DNA from: Bacillus_BD oryzisoli_A
GTDB taxonomy: Bacteria; Bacillota; Bacilli; Bacillales; Cytobacillaceae
Length of the DNA: 64,000 bases
NCBI RefSeq assembly: GCF_043641075.1
Contig: NZ_JBHZRC010000002.1
Span: forward strand, 124,001 to 188,000
Direction: 5' to 3'
How positions within the stretch are numbered: the first letter of the stretch is position 1; each line of letters begins with the position of its first letter. Shown piece after piece: positions 1 through 8,922 of this stretch. The notes under the pieces are model-generated. The model worked only from the letters and a program-made list of their open reading frames with translations. It was not told where the DNA came from and ran no database searches. The translations under genes were made by a program, and so were the position numbers.

Positions 1-792
1 TGTAAATGGCCTTGAAATGATCAGTGCAACGACATAGACAATGAAGAAATAGCTTGCAACCTCCGTCAATTGAAGCTCCTTCGCATAAACGGACACAAAC
101 GAAACAATCGATGCATACACGATGGCAAAAAAGAAGCAAACAAGTGAAACACGTAAGGCAGAGACTTCAATTAGCTCTTTTACGTTAAATCCTTTCTTCA
201 CTACCTCTTCAGCTGCTGACTTTTTCGCCTCTTTAGGTATAGAAATAAGAAGCCCTGTTAACACTCCGATAATGACACTAGCGAAACTTATCGCAAACAT
301 CGTGGTTGTTCCCCATTTGTTAATAGCAAGCAGTCCCAAAAACGGACCTAAAGCCATGGACATATTCAGCATTAAGCCATAATAACCCATCCCTTCCCCT
401 TTCCGATGTTGAGGGATGAGATTCGCAACAATCGTTCCTGTTGTTGTGGTAATCATACCAAATGCTATACCGTGAATCACGCGTAGAATCATTAAACTTT
501 CAAATGAACTTGTGAAAAAATACACAAAAGCAACAGCCAAATAAGCTAAAAGTGAAACGAGAAAAACCTTTTTTAAACCAATGGATTCAATCCATTTTCC
601 CGCAATTGGCCTAATGAAAATTGCCGCCATATAAAACACCAAGACAAGTAAACCCGCTTGTGCAGAATTACCCTGTAAATCCTGAATTAGATATATTGGT
701 AAGGTCACAAGCAAATAATAATAGTTTAGAAACATAAAAAAAGTAGTGAGACAGACGAATATATAATCTTTCGTCCATAGTCGATTTACCAA
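1..792 (-). CDS. MFS transporter, partial (C-terminus beyond left edge)
   Basis: Reading the minus strand from a TTG at 790-792 gives 264 codons open to the window edge. The TTG is preceded by GGGGAGG seven bases upstream. The protein is almost wholly hydrophobic, starting LVNRLWTKDYIFVCLTTFF, with about eight membrane spans visible and a typical MFS loop rich in R/K/G near residues 60-75 and 125-140 (PQHRKGEGMGYYG). It belongs to the drug/metabolite efflux type of the major facilitator superfamily. The substrate cannot be told. The last four or so helices lie outside the window. It is read away from the dab operon and separated from it by a bidirectional terminator, so it is an independent unit. 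Confidence 0.85.
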   Translation of the reverse strand, partial: MVNRLWTKDYIFVCLTTFFMFLNYYYLLVTLPIYLIQDLQGNSAQAGLLVLVFYMAAIFIRPIAGKWIESIGLKKVFLVSLLAYLAVAFVYFFTSSFESLMILRVIHGIAFGMITTTTGTIVANLIPQHRKGEGMGYYGLMLNMSMALGPFLGLLAINKWGTTTMFAISFASVIIGVLTGLLISIPKEAKKSAAEEVVKKGFNVKELIEVSALRVSLVCFFFAIVYASIVSFVSVYAKELQLTEVASYFFIVYVVALIISRPFT

Positions 793-938
793 TGTAATTC
801 CTCCCCGTTCAAACATGTTACTCATCATCTTATCATGAATTCAAATATATTTAAATAATGTTATTAGTGTATTAATAGTGTAAAGGAGCACAAAGAATCC
901 AAACATAGCAAAATGTAAGGCTATCAGAAACTACAAAT

Positions 939-975
939 AAAAAACAGACATGCCTTGAGGGCATATCTGTTTTTT
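939..975. terminator. Bidirectional rho-independent terminator
   Basis: A hairpin with arms AACAGA(C)ATGCC and GGCAT(A)TCTGTT around a TTGA loop is flanked by A-runs on one side and T-runs on the other, so it can stop transcription in both directions. It lies 30 bases after the stop of the carbonic-anhydrase-like gene on the minus strand and closes the dab operon. The rest of 793-1002 shows nothing but the AT-rich upstream region of the MFS gene. Confidence 0.8.
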
Positions 976-1002
976 ACTCATCTTGAGCTATTTCCATCGA
1001 TT

Positions 1003-1488
1003 TCAAGCTGTTTCCCATTCTTGATCTAACCGAAGATTTGTGACGATGATTGAATCTGGCATTAATGGATGACGGCGGATTTTTTCCACATTATCCTGTC
1101 TATCTTCTATTATTCTATGACTTCCCTCAATCCATTCTCTAATTGTTCCTTCTTGAAATTCTGGATTGCCATGGCTGAAAAGATAGTCCAATATACTATT
1201 ACTATTTTGCATATCTAAACGGTTATCTATCATACTTAGAATACTTTCCGAATGATTTCTTTTCCCACTCTGGTCAACGATCACTATTTCTTCAATATCC
1301 TTTTGATAGACATAGAGTAGAATATCCCTCATTAAATCACCGAAGGGTTCTATTCGGTCTAATTCATCACTTTCTATCATGTGGATCTCTTCGGGAAGAA
1401 GTTGATATTTTTCTTTGACATATTCAATATTTACGTTCTGTTCCATTCCGACTACGAATAGTACCTTTTTATTCTCTTCTAAATACAT
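1003..1488 (-). CDS. Degenerate beta-carbonic-anhydrase-like protein
   Basis: 161 aa, starting at MYLEENKKVLFV behind GGGGGAG; an ATG five codons upstream overlaps that ribosome site and is rejected. The general pattern is that of beta-carbonic anhydrases: a first strand KKVLFVVGMEQN where the family has a CxDxR motif, a central helix-strand GDLMRDILLYVYQ...IEEIVIVDQSGK where the family has HxxC, and a C-terminal NVEKIRRHPLMPDSI like the NVEESVxxLRxxPxIP tail of that family. The zinc and catalytic residues are replaced (C to G, D to E, R to N, HxxC lost), so it is probably not an active enzyme. It is the last gene of the dab operon; B. subtilis also has a carbonic-anhydrase-like gene near ybcC. 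A structural or regulatory partner of DabAB is an inference. Confidence 0.6.
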   Translation of the reverse strand: MYLEENKKVLFVVGMEQNVNIEYVKEKYQLLPEEIHMIESDELDRIEPFGDLMRDILLYVYQKDIEEIVIVDQSGKRNHSESILSMIDNRLDMQNSNSILDYLFSHGNPEFQEGTIREWIEGSHRIIEDRQDNVEKIRRHPLMPDSIIVTNLRLDQEWETA

Positions 1489-1557
1489 CAAATCTCCCCC
1501 CATGAATCATTATTTTTTACCAAAATACCTGTATATGTATAGACATTGAAACAGACT

Positions 1558-1923
1558 TTAACCTAATTGATGCTGTAAATCACCTGAAAGTTTAAAGACC
1601 ATGATTCGTTCTCCGGTTTGAGTACTTAAATCGGTATAAAAACTCAACACCTCAAAACCTGTTGCTGTAAGGATGATTTCCTTTAATTCATCTACACCAG
1701 ATTCCACTAAGCTGTTTCGACTCTCTTTAACCGATAACAGCCCCTCTTTGTCTTTACATAAGGAATATTCAGCAGGTGTTAAGATTCCGCGTAGACTGAC
1801 AATGATCATATCTCGTAAAATATCCGATTTAACAGAAACCGAACCTCTTCCGAGATAATGCTTTTCCCAATGAGTTAGGGCTTTGCTTATGTCTGCTTCA
1901 AGAGCTCCTTTTGTTTTATCCAT
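1558..1923 (-). CDS. DUF2294 family protein (YbcI-like)
   Basis: 121 aa, starting at MDKTKGALEADISKAL. The start is chosen because GGAGG lies four bases upstream; a longer reading would include that site. The sequence shows the DUF2294 pattern: an N-terminal helix ending THWEKHYLGRG, then a strand VSVKSDILRDMIIVSLRGILTPAE, a helix, and a C-terminal TGFEVLSFYTDLSTQTGERIMVFKL. DUF2294 proteins are small, soluble and of unknown biochemistry; they often lie beside dabA/ybcC in Bacillus and near carbon or sulfur transport genes elsewhere. Here it sits 87 bases after dabA on the same strand, so it is probably in the inorganic-carbon operon. Confidence 0.75.
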   Translation of the reverse strand: MDKTKGALEADISKALTHWEKHYLGRGSVSVKSDILRDMIIVSLRGILTPAEYSLCKDKEGLLSVKESRNSLVESGVDELKEIILTATGFEVLSFYTDLSTQTGERIMVFKLSGDLQHQLG

Positions 1924-1996
1924 AAATCCTCCACTTTCCTTTTTCAAAATAAAAATAATATCTTTTTATATCATATTGCGTACGAACATATTTTCC

Positions 1997-2031
1997 AACT
2001 GGGTAAGCATTTAAGACCAGCTTACCCAGTT
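1997..2031 (-). promoter_or_regulatory. Hairpin overlapping the dabA stop codon
   Basis: Twelve-base perfect arms (AACTGGGTAAGC and GCTTACCCAGTT) with an 11-base loop enclose the dabA stop codon at 2011-2013. No T-run follows on the minus strand, so it is not a normal terminator; it could lower transcription or stabilise the upstream message relative to the DUF2294 gene. Confidence 0.55.
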
Positions 2032-4644
2032 ACCTGCCTCATCAATCGATGATAGACGAATCCAGCCGTTTTGGACCTTTTGATGAAAGGCATGATCCTG
2101 CTTTAATAGTTTTTCTACATACTCTTTAGGTGCTTGGATCAACACTAACAATCGTAATGGGACATGATAGAGCTCATGATCGGAACTCATAACAGTTTGC
2201 CAAGGAAGTCCAGGTAATAGGTCACTGGAGTTCCCCTGCATCACACCAATGCCGGACGTAACGGTTTGGGTTCTTTTATTCCCGCTTCCATAGTAATGTG
2301 GTGCAACAGTGGATGCATAGTATTGCAGGTTAATCCATTGTGTGACCGTTGCAGGTCCTTTTATAATATTGCCAAGAATCGTACCATTCTTATCCTTCTG
2401 CCAGTCATAGTTATGGAGAAAAGCTCTTCCCTCTAAATTGCACTGCTCGGTGAGCTGACGATTTCCAATGATAAAGGCAGCATTTCGTGCAAGTCCCCAC
2501 TCCGGCCTTACCTCGCTCCAGTCTTCAGCAAACCGCTCAGCCTCAAGCGTCGGATTCTTGCCTTTATATCCTATATTTGGAAGATCCATCATTCGCTCGG
2601 CGCTGGCTTCCTCTCTCACTTTCGGTAATACAGCTTGGAGCTGATCAAATGCATGATTCGCTTTCTCTGAAAGCTCCGGGACATAAATCGGGCGCAATTC
2701 ATCAGTGGATGTGACATGCTCGGCAGCGATAAAAACCGTGTCAGCTGGAATGTTAATCCCTTCCATGCTTAGTGCCTGCCTTACTTCACGAAGATTACAC
2801 AATGAAGCTAAGACCCGCGCATTAAATTCACTGGATGTTCCCCCACATGCACCACAGTCAAGAGAAGAAGCATATGGATTATTCGTGCTGTGACTTCCGT
2901 GCCCACAAATCACCACTAGCGGAGCGAAATTCTCTGTCAGTCCCATCATTTTCAATGCCTGACGTACATAGGTCACTTTTTCCTTATCAGTAAAGCCGGT
3001 AGCTAACTCTGCTGCAGTATGATCGATGTTGAGTGATAATTCCACATTTGGCTTACTAAGCCATTTTTCATTTGCTTTACGGAATGCGGCCCCTGCTTTT
3101 CTCGGAACAAAGCTTCGAGCTAACGTTTGGAAGGTCAGCCATGGGCCGCTTATTTCCGGCAGTACAAGGCTTGCAAGCACATGATGCTTCATGCCCTTAA
3201 ACGTGTGGCTGGATGCATGTACCGCTCCCAATCGCTCCTGAAATTGTTCCACACCGGGCTCCCTTGAAAATTCTTTCACCTTCATTTGCGGTTTAAACAT
3301 CACGGGCAGCGAAGGGTGACGATGCTCACTTCCAAGCTTGCACGTTTCAATTGGTAACCCGAAAAATCCAGCGGTTCCAAACGTCTCAAAAGGACCAGTT
3401 GCTTCGAGTTTTCGGCGAAAAGTCTCTGAACGCACATCGATACAAAAAACAACTTGTGCTAATGCAGATTGATTGTTACGTTCTGCTTCATGATCCAGAT
3501 TTTCTGTAATCTTATTTTTCAACTGATCCTCGTATGATTTTTCCCATGCTTCGAGCCAAAGTCGATTGCGGAGAATCTTATCAAAACGATAGGCAAGAGT
3601 CAAACGGGCCTTTACGTCGGTTTGCGTCAATTGTGACCAACCCTGCAAAGGCATCTCCCCAAACAATGCCCAATCTGTAATAAGCTGCTCGATAAGCTCC
3701 TGATTCTCTACTTTTTGCTGTGGCAGTGGCAAATAAGGTTCAATGATTGCCCATTCCATGGAGAGCCGAACTGCCAAATATTCCATAAATAATGTGTTTT
3801 CTTTATCTGATTGCTGCGAACGCCAAAGCATCATTCCCGCCCAGCCAGGTAAGGCAAGTAAATGGGCTTCGAGATATTCTTGCATATGTGAATATGGAAT
3901 TTCTAAAGCTAATAAGAAATACATGATAGCACGTTCAGGCTCACTAGGAATGGTTCCTAATTTTTTGCGCACAGAAGGCTGTAATGCTGGATCGTGTTGT
4001 ACAAGCTCCTTCCAAGCATAATAGAAGCCTTTTTTTCGATTTGGCATGGACCAAACAGCCTGAGATTCATCTAAGTATAATTTACTCCACTTGATCATAT
4101 GAGTATTGAGTGCTTTCGCAGCCTCCACTCTCCCTTGATTTTCGAGAAGCTGACTGCAGGTTTGGACTTCATGTTTTTCAATCATTTTCGGTCTAAAACG
4201 ACTTAATTTCTTTGCCCAATTGTTTAATTCAGGTTTCGATAACGGAGCAGAGACAGAGGATGATTTAACTAATCCAAGTATAGCTTTGCAGTATTGCTCT
4301 TGAATATCCCTTGGTAATGGAAGATTCTGCTCATCAAGCCATTTTTGAAGTCCTATTTCTAGAAATTCCTCTTTAATCTCTCCACGAGACCAAGCTGTTT
4401 TGAACAAAGAATCATTTGGATACATATCCACATCCACTCGATCCTTTAGAAATCGAGCTGTTTTTTCAAAGGATTGATGCTCCATATTAGCCCATGGATG
4501 TCTTGCTGCAAACGCATTGAGTGGTCCTAACGGTACGATAACGCTGCTGGCTGTTTCCACGAGCTCTTTCACATTCAGATCGATGTCATGTGATCTTTTT
4601 TCAACATGTATTGGATTGGTTAATGTTAGAACTGAATTCATCAT
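2011..4644 (-). CDS. dabA: DabA, inorganic carbon transporter subunit (DUF2309/YbcC)
   Basis: 877 aa, full length for DUF2309. DabA works with the membrane protein DabB in an energy-coupled dissolved-inorganic-carbon accumulating system, in which DabA is thought to hydrate CO2 to bicarbonate on the cytoplasmic face using a carbonic-anhydrase-like zinc site. The expected residues are visible: C401-x-D403-x-R405 in FCIDVRSE, H582 in CGHGSH and C597 in SLDCGACGG, the H-to-C spacing being 15 as in characterised DabA. The start overlaps the stop of dabB by four bases (ATGA), with GGAGG just upstream in the dabB end, so the two are translationally coupled. In a heterotroph the likely job is supplying bicarbonate for carboxylations under low CO2. 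Confidence 0.95.
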   Translation of the reverse strand: MMNSVLTLTNPIHVEKRSHDIDLNVKELVETASSVIVPLGPLNAFAARHPWANMEHQSFEKTARFLKDRVDVDMYPNDSLFKTAWSRGEIKEEFLEIGLQKWLDEQNLPLPRDIQEQYCKAILGLVKSSSVSAPLSKPELNNWAKKLSRFRPKMIEKHEVQTCSQLLENQGRVEAAKALNTHMIKWSKLYLDESQAVWSMPNRKKGFYYAWKELVQHDPALQPSVRKKLGTIPSEPERAIMYFLLALEIPYSHMQEYLEAHLLALPGWAGMMLWRSQQSDKENTLFMEYLAVRLSMEWAIIEPYLPLPQQKVENQELIEQLITDWALFGEMPLQGWSQLTQTDVKARLTLAYRFDKILRNRLWLEAWEKSYEDQLKNKITENLDHEAERNNQSALAQVVFCIDVRSETFRRKLEATGPFETFGTAGFFGLPIETCKLGSEHRHPSLPVMFKPQMKVKEFSREPGVEQFQERLGAVHASSHTFKGMKHHVLASLVLPEISGPWLTFQTLARSFVPRKAGAAFRKANEKWLSKPNVELSLNIDHTAAELATGFTDKEKVTYVRQALKMMGLTENFAPLVVICGHGSHSTNNPYASSLDCGACGGTSSEFNARVLASLCNLREVRQALSMEGINIPADTVFIAAEHVTSTDELRPIYVPELSEKANHAFDQLQAVLPKVREEASAERMMDLPNIGYKGKNPTLEAERFAEDWSEVRPEWGLARNAAFIIGNRQLTEQCNLEGRAFLHNYDWQKDKNGTILGNIIKGPATVTQWINLQYYASTVAPHYYGSGNKRTQTVTSGIGVMQGNSSDLLPGLPWQTVMSSDHELYHVPLRLLVLIQAPKEYVEKLLKQDHAFHQKVQNGWIRLSSIDEAGNWVSWS

Positions 4645-6158
4645 TTATTCCCTCCTTGTGACATGTATTGCGTTAGAAACTTCGGATGGCTTTCAACCAC
4701 ATCCTCATTTGGTTCACCTAACTTTACAAGCCATAGATAAAGCATCGTCCTACCTTTAAACGATCCCTTCTGAGCTAGCCCTAAACCGATCAGACTGCCT
4801 ATCAATAGAATAATCAAAAGGAAAGGAATAGCCGGTACAGATGGCTGTATTCCTGATACAATCGTCTCATGTAACAGACGATGAAAGCCGGAATGAACCA
4901 GACTATATATAATGGCTCCTGCTACAAACAGGATAAAGCCTGCTATTCGTCCAATACGTCCTTGGCCATATACGATAAGCTGGAGCCAAGCGAGCGTCAC
5001 GGAACAACCTAAGATGATACTACTAATCAATGTATAGGCCTCTTCGGGAGAGGTTGACCAATAACCAATCCCCGCAATGATTCCTACAATTAATCCAGAG
5101 CCTTTCGCTATAAAAGAAGTGGATTCTTTTGACTTCTTTTTTGCATGGCCATGCTGAATCGCAGAGCCGGCTTGCAGGAAAAGCGTCGATTTAAATAGAC
5201 CATGTAAGATTGCATGAATAATTGCCGCTACATAGGCACCTAATGCACATTGAATCAGCATGAACCCCATCTGGGCGATCGTTGAACCGACCAGCTGTCG
5301 TTTATAATCTACCTGCACTAACATGATCCCCGTACCGATTAAGACGGATATGCCCGATAGAATCAGTAAAGGAATCTGGGCTAAGCTTGCGCTAAATAAC
5401 GGTGCAAAAAGAGTTAACAGGATACCGCCTGCATTCACAATACCCGCATGCATGACGGCTGAAATAGGAGTCGGAGCTACAGCCGAATCTAATAGCCAGC
5501 GCTGGAAAGGCCATTGCCCAGCCGGAATCAAAACAGATAAGACTAAGAGCAGATTAATTATGGTCTTTTCCCAGGATGCGAATCCAGCCAAACTCTCTTC
5601 AGTCATCACCTGTGAAAGCTGCCAATGTCCGGTTGCTTGAGATAGCCATAGAACGACTGCCAGTAAGACAAGCCAGCTGAATGTAAATAGACGGCCCATC
5701 GTGACAGCAGCACGTTTCGCAACGATCCATTCTTTTTTTAGCCTAATAATTAATGTCAGCCCAAGAAGTGTCGTTCCCCAGCAGATTAATAGAAGACGAA
5801 GATCAGCACTAAGCCAGGCAAGAGACCCGGCAGTAGTCGTAAGTGTCAGAAGAGAAAAGTATTTTCGATAAGAGCGGTCACCAAGTAAGAAATGAACACA
5901 GTATCGCTGCACAATAAGCCCCATTGTCAAAACAAATACGGCCAAGAGCCAGGATAACGTATTAAATTGCCAAGGTCCCCATATCAAATGTTCTTTTTGA
6001 AAAATAAGAGCACACAAGGCAAGGATTGGAGGCACTGATATCACTCCAATATGTATCCGAACATAGTCCAAAGGCACCTTCGAAGATAATAGAAATATAG
6101 AGCTAATCAATGAAACTACGATAAAAATAAAAAATACGATTGGCCAAGAAACTAACAT
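4641..6158 (-). CDS. dabB: DabB, NuoL/NDH-type membrane subunit of the carbon uptake system
   Basis: 505 aa, about 13-14 membrane helices. It is a member of the proton-translocating NADH-quinone oxidoreductase/antiporter family (Proton_antipo_M), with the characteristic LIPAGQWPFQRWLLDSAVAPTP stretch near residues 210-230 and MHAGIVNAGGILL after it. DabB is thought to couple cation flux to the reaction at DabA. The pairing with DabA in one operon, with a four-base overlap, makes a respiratory complex I role unlikely; no other nuo genes are nearby. The start has GGGAGG seven bases upstream. The gene opens the operon; its promoter should lie between 6158 and the terminator at 6409-6472. Confidence 0.92.
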   Translation of the reverse strand: MLVSWPIVFFIFIVVSLISSIFLLSSKVPLDYVRIHIGVISVPPILALCALIFQKEHLIWGPWQFNTLSWLLAVFVLTMGLIVQRYCVHFLLGDRSYRKYFSLLTLTTTAGSLAWLSADLRLLLICWGTTLLGLTLIIRLKKEWIVAKRAAVTMGRLFTFSWLVLLAVVLWLSQATGHWQLSQVMTEESLAGFASWEKTIINLLLVLSVLIPAGQWPFQRWLLDSAVAPTPISAVMHAGIVNAGGILLTLFAPLFSASLAQIPLLILSGISVLIGTGIMLVQVDYKRQLVGSTIAQMGFMLIQCALGAYVAAIIHAILHGLFKSTLFLQAGSAIQHGHAKKKSKESTSFIAKGSGLIVGIIAGIGYWSTSPEEAYTLISSIILGCSVTLAWLQLIVYGQGRIGRIAGFILFVAGAIIYSLVHSGFHRLLHETIVSGIQPSVPAIPFLLIILLIGSLIGLGLAQKGSFKGRTMLYLWLVKLGEPNEDVVESHPKFLTQYMSQGGNK

Positions 6159-6306
6159 CGTGCTCCCTCCCCTCTTAAAGAATTGACCCCTACTTTTTCA
6201 AAGCCGCAATAACGGTATGCGAAATGATTCATGTTTGCAACTTCCCTTCCAGCACGCACTTTTTTTAAACAAATCTTAGTAAAAGAATAATGTTGATTTT
6301 GGCCAC

Positions 6307-6384
6307 TTGTTGATTGTAGTGGAAGGCACGAAGACCCCTGCGGTCGCCCGCGGAAAGCGTCGTTTCTTGAACGGAAATCAACAA
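6307..6384. repeat. Short (internally deleted) copy of a Bacillaceae GTTGATT-ended intergenic repeat
   Basis: The element begins TTGTTGATTGTAGTGGAAGGC and ends AATCAACAA, giving 9-bp perfect terminal inverted repeats. It contains the GTAGTGGAAGGCACGAAGAC block and a CCCGCGGAAAGCG block and matches the ends of the longer copy at 31614-31745, but lacks about 55 bases of the middle. It lies upstream of dabB. No transposase is near; it is a MITE-like or structured-RNA repeat known from Bacillus genomes in general (from memory, not searched). Confidence 0.7.
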
Positions 6385-6408
6385 TAATGTTCAGCGCCAA
6401 AAACAAAA

Positions 6409-6472
6409 AAACCGACAACTTCAATGATTTAATAGTCAGATTTGACCATTAAACATGGAAAATTGTCGGTTT
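6409..6472 (-). terminator. Terminator between nagB and the dab operon
   Basis: Arms AAACCGACAA and TTGTCGGTTT (10 bp) enclose a 44-base loop that can itself fold (AATaGTCA with TGACcATT). On the minus strand the second arm runs into TTTTTTTGTTTTT, so it terminates transcription arriving from nagB. The remaining 6473-6725 is AT-rich with no gene seen. Confidence 0.65.
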
Positions 6473-6725
6473 ACTATCAACTAGCCCACTCTAGGCTTTT
6501 ATAAGTCTACCTAAATATGTAATTCAAATAGGTGAATACACCTGTTATACCTTCATTAATTTAAATATCGATTTATTTTTTCATCTAGTCAACTACAAAT
6601 GATTAACTATATGCTAAAATAATCGTATATTTATAGGAATCGTCTATTGTTTTTACTTAGCAGTAATATTACTCTTTTTCAAACATTCTGTCAAGTATAT
6701 ATTAAACTTTAGTTTAATTTTCCTT

Positions 6726-6749
6726 AACGGGGACAGGGTTGTCCCCGTT
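6726..6749. repeat. GGGGACA hairpin, dispersed Bacillaceae-type motif
   Basis: A 10-bp perfect inverted repeat (AACGGGGACA and TGTCCCCGTT around GGGT) is followed 22 bases later by a related GGAACAGTGTCCCC. Related GTGGnnCCAC/GGGGACGG pieces occur at 49732-49762, 53090-53135 and 56091-56112. It sits 68 bases after the nagB stop; it has no T-run, so a terminator role is uncertain. Confidence 0.5.
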
Positions 6750-6816
6750 CACTGATATAGACAAAATATTGGAACAGTGTCCCCTTTTGCTTTTACAATC
6801 AAAACAAAGAAATCAT

Positions 6817-7554
6817 TTAACATCGAACCTTACTAGCTGAGAGTGCTGCATGGTCAGCTATGACTGTAACAAACGGATGTATCTTTAATACAGATGCAGG
6901 ATTTTTCTCTGTTATTTCACCTTCAAGCAGTTGAGCTAAAGCCTCGCTCTTATTTTCGCCTGAAACAAGAAGCAGAATCTCCTTAGCCTTCAGGATGGTA
7001 GCAATCCCCATTGAAATCGCCTTAGTTGGTACTTGTTCCAGACTCGAAAAATACCTAGCATTGGCTTTTCTTGTAGATGGTGTCAACTCAACTACATGTG
7101 TCTTCGAGTCAAAGGGTGTACCAGGTTCATTAAACCCGATATGTCCATTACTTCCAATTCCAAGCAGCTGCAGGTCGATTCCGCCGTGGTCTATCAGCAG
7201 TTTTTCATAATCAAGGCATTCCTGCTCTATATCGAGGACATGACCGCGTGGAACATACGTGTTTGATTTCTGAATATCAATATGGTCAAACAGCTTTTTA
7301 TTCATGAAATAGCGATAGCTGTTCAAATGATCTCCTGCAAGTCCAACATACTCATCAAGGTTAAATGTTGTCACATGACGATATGATGTATAATTTTGCC
7401 TGTGATCTTCAATTAAATTGCGATAGGTACCTTCTGGCGTACCCCCTGTAGCCAGTCCGAGAGTGATTTTTTTGGATATACGCACTTTATGAGCAAGATA
7501 ATCTGCAGCCCTTGCACTCATTTCCTGATATCCCTTTACTTCAATCAATTTCAT
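6817..7554 (-). CDS. nagB: Glucosamine-6-phosphate deaminase NagB
   Basis: 245 aa, the usual length of Bacillus NagB. It converts glucosamine-6-phosphate to fructose-6-phosphate and ammonia. The family marks are present: GLATGGTPEGTYRNLI near residue 33 (sugar-phosphate loop), TFNLDEYVGL with the catalytic Asp-Glu near 63-70, and LLGIGSNGHIGFNEPG near 130-145. Start ATG at 7552-7554 is chosen because GGAGG lies nine bases upstream; the in-frame ATG at 7558-7560 is too close. The start overlaps the end of nagA by 14 bases, so the two are co-translated. No nagR/yvoA regulator is in the window. Confidence 0.95.
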   Translation of the reverse strand: MKLIEVKGYQEMSARAADYLAHKVRISKKITLGLATGGTPEGTYRNLIEDHRQNYTSYRHVTTFNLDEYVGLAGDHLNSYRYFMNKKLFDHIDIQKSNTYVPRGHVLDIEQECLDYEKLLIDHGGIDLQLLGIGSNGHIGFNEPGTPFDSKTHVVELTPSTRKANARYFSSLEQVPTKAISMGIATILKAKEILLLVSGENKSEALAQLLEGEITEKNPASVLKIHPFVTVIADHAALSASKVRC

Positions 7555-8752
7555 GTCCATTTTCCTCCCTTTTATAAACAAGCGTCCCACGGCAAAACGT
7601 CATGACAACTTCCATATTCTCATCAAGAATAACGATATCTGCATCCTTCCCTTTTGCTATGCTTCCTTTCCGATCGAATACGTTTAATTGCTTTGCCGGA
7701 TTCGTAGAGGCCATTCTAATCACTTCTTCAAGTGAACATCCTGTATAGTTCAATATATTTTTCGCGGCGGTCCCTAGTTTTAGAATACTTCCTGCAAGTG
7801 TTCCATCACTTAGAACAGCTTTACCATCTTGTACAGTAACGTCCTGCCCGCCTAAATCGTAGTGCCCGTTTTTTAAGCATTTTGCCCGCATAGAATCCGT
7901 AATTAAAATGAGACCGTGGCTTCCTTTTTGCTTAAAGGCAAGCTTCACCATTTCAGGGCGTACATGAACTCCATCAACAATGATTTCCGCCTTCAGTTCA
8001 TCATGTAAGAAGGCTGCTCCGACGACACCAGGTTCTCGATGGTGCAATCCTCTCATCTGATTAAACAGATGTGTAACATGATTGGCCCCCGCCTTAATAG
8101 CTTCCATGACCTCTTCATAGACCGCATCCGAGTGCCCGATAGAAGCGACAACCCCTGTTTCTTTTAAATAACGCACCAGCTCAAGCCCTCCTGTTTGTTC
8201 AGGAGCTAAGGTTACGAGTTTAATTCCATTCTTTGCTAACGACTGCCATTTTTTAAATTGATCAATGTCAGGATCTACAATATGATCTTTTGGTTGTGCA
8301 CCCGCATTTCTTGGATTGACAAATGGGCCTTCTAAATGAATGCCAAGGATTTCCGCTCTACCAGCCTTCTGCTGTCCGTTCATATAATGGCTTGCATTTG
8401 AAAGAGCCTTTTCAATTTCCGAACTGCTTTGTGTAATCGTCGTGGCTAAAAAGCTTGTTGTTCCTTCACCGGGAAGAGCTTTTGTCATAATGTCCAACGA
8501 TTCACGGGTGGCGTCCATCACATCGGCTCCGTTGATTCCGTGAATGTGGACATCAATGAATCCGGGAACTGCTTTATATTTTGAAGGAAAAGTAATCTTC
8601 TCACCACAGGGCTCCTCTGCTGATAATTCCTCCAGTGGTCCAAACTCAATTATTTTTTGATCCTTCAGTTTTATATATCCGTTCTCTATTTTCCTTTTCT
8701 CAGAATAGATTTGAATACCTGTTAGTAAAATGAATTTATTAGATAGAGTCAA
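7541..8752 (-). CDS. nagA: N-acetylglucosamine-6-phosphate deacetylase NagA
   Basis: 403 aa, full length. It removes the acetyl group of GlcNAc-6-phosphate to feed NagB. Metal and substrate motifs of the amidohydrolase fold are visible: VPGFIDVHIHGINGAD near 60, HLEGPFVNPRNAGAQ near 130, GHSDA near 198 and HLFNQM near 217, and LITDSM near 275. The start is a TTG at 8750-8752 with AGGGTGA seven bases upstream. It is first in the nagA-nagB unit; a stem (GAGGATAG/CTATCCTC) at 8827-8850 lies in its upstream region. Confidence 0.95.
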   Translation of the reverse strand: MTLSNKFILLTGIQIYSEKRKIENGYIKLKDQKIIEFGPLEELSAEEPCGEKITFPSKYKAVPGFIDVHIHGINGADVMDATRESLDIMTKALPGEGTTSFLATTITQSSSEIEKALSNASHYMNGQQKAGRAEILGIHLEGPFVNPRNAGAQPKDHIVDPDIDQFKKWQSLAKNGIKLVTLAPEQTGGLELVRYLKETGVVASIGHSDAVYEEVMEAIKAGANHVTHLFNQMRGLHHREPGVVGAAFLHDELKAEIIVDGVHVRPEMVKLAFKQKGSHGLILITDSMRAKCLKNGHYDLGGQDVTVQDGKAVLSDGTLAGSILKLGTAAKNILNYTGCSLEEVIRMASTNPAKQLNVFDRKGSIAKGKDADIVILDENMEVVMTFCRGTLVYKREENGHEID

Positions 8753-8826
8753 TTTTATTCACCCTTTCAAACCGGTTAAAGCATCTCTATCGCTTCTCCA
8801 ACTGCCATTAGGCTCTTCAACTTAAA

Positions 8827-8850
8827 GAGGATAGCAAATATACTATCCTC
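8827..8850. promoter_or_regulatory. Hairpin upstream of nagA
   Basis: Perfect 8-bp arms GAGGATAG and CTATCCTC with an 8-base AT loop lie 75-98 bases upstream of the nagA start, just beyond the sucrose-operon terminator. It has only a short T-run. It could be an operator or an RNA stem; no DasR/NagR-type site is recognised. Confidence 0.4.
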
Positions 8851-8862
8851 CAAGCATTTAAT

Positions 8863-8895
8863 AAAAAAGGCCGTAATACAAAGATTACGTAAGCC
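8863..8895 (-). terminator. Terminator of the sucrose operon
   Basis: On the minus strand GGC(TTA)CGTAAT pairs with ATTACGGCC across a CTTTGT loop and is followed by TTTTTT. It begins 28 bases after the fructokinase stop codon and separates it from nagA. Confidence 0.7.
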
Positions 8896-8922
8896 TGTAT
8901 TTAAATGTATTGGTTGACTGTT

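Noticed and set aside
122..382. 86-aa plus-strand ORF
   Set aside because: It is the antisense shadow of the MFS transporter that reads on the minus strand from 792 to the edge.
6152..6424. 90-aa minus-strand ORF upstream of dabB
   Set aside because: It runs through the short GTTGATT-ended repeat, has no ribosome site at its ATG and overlaps the dabB start; chance frame.
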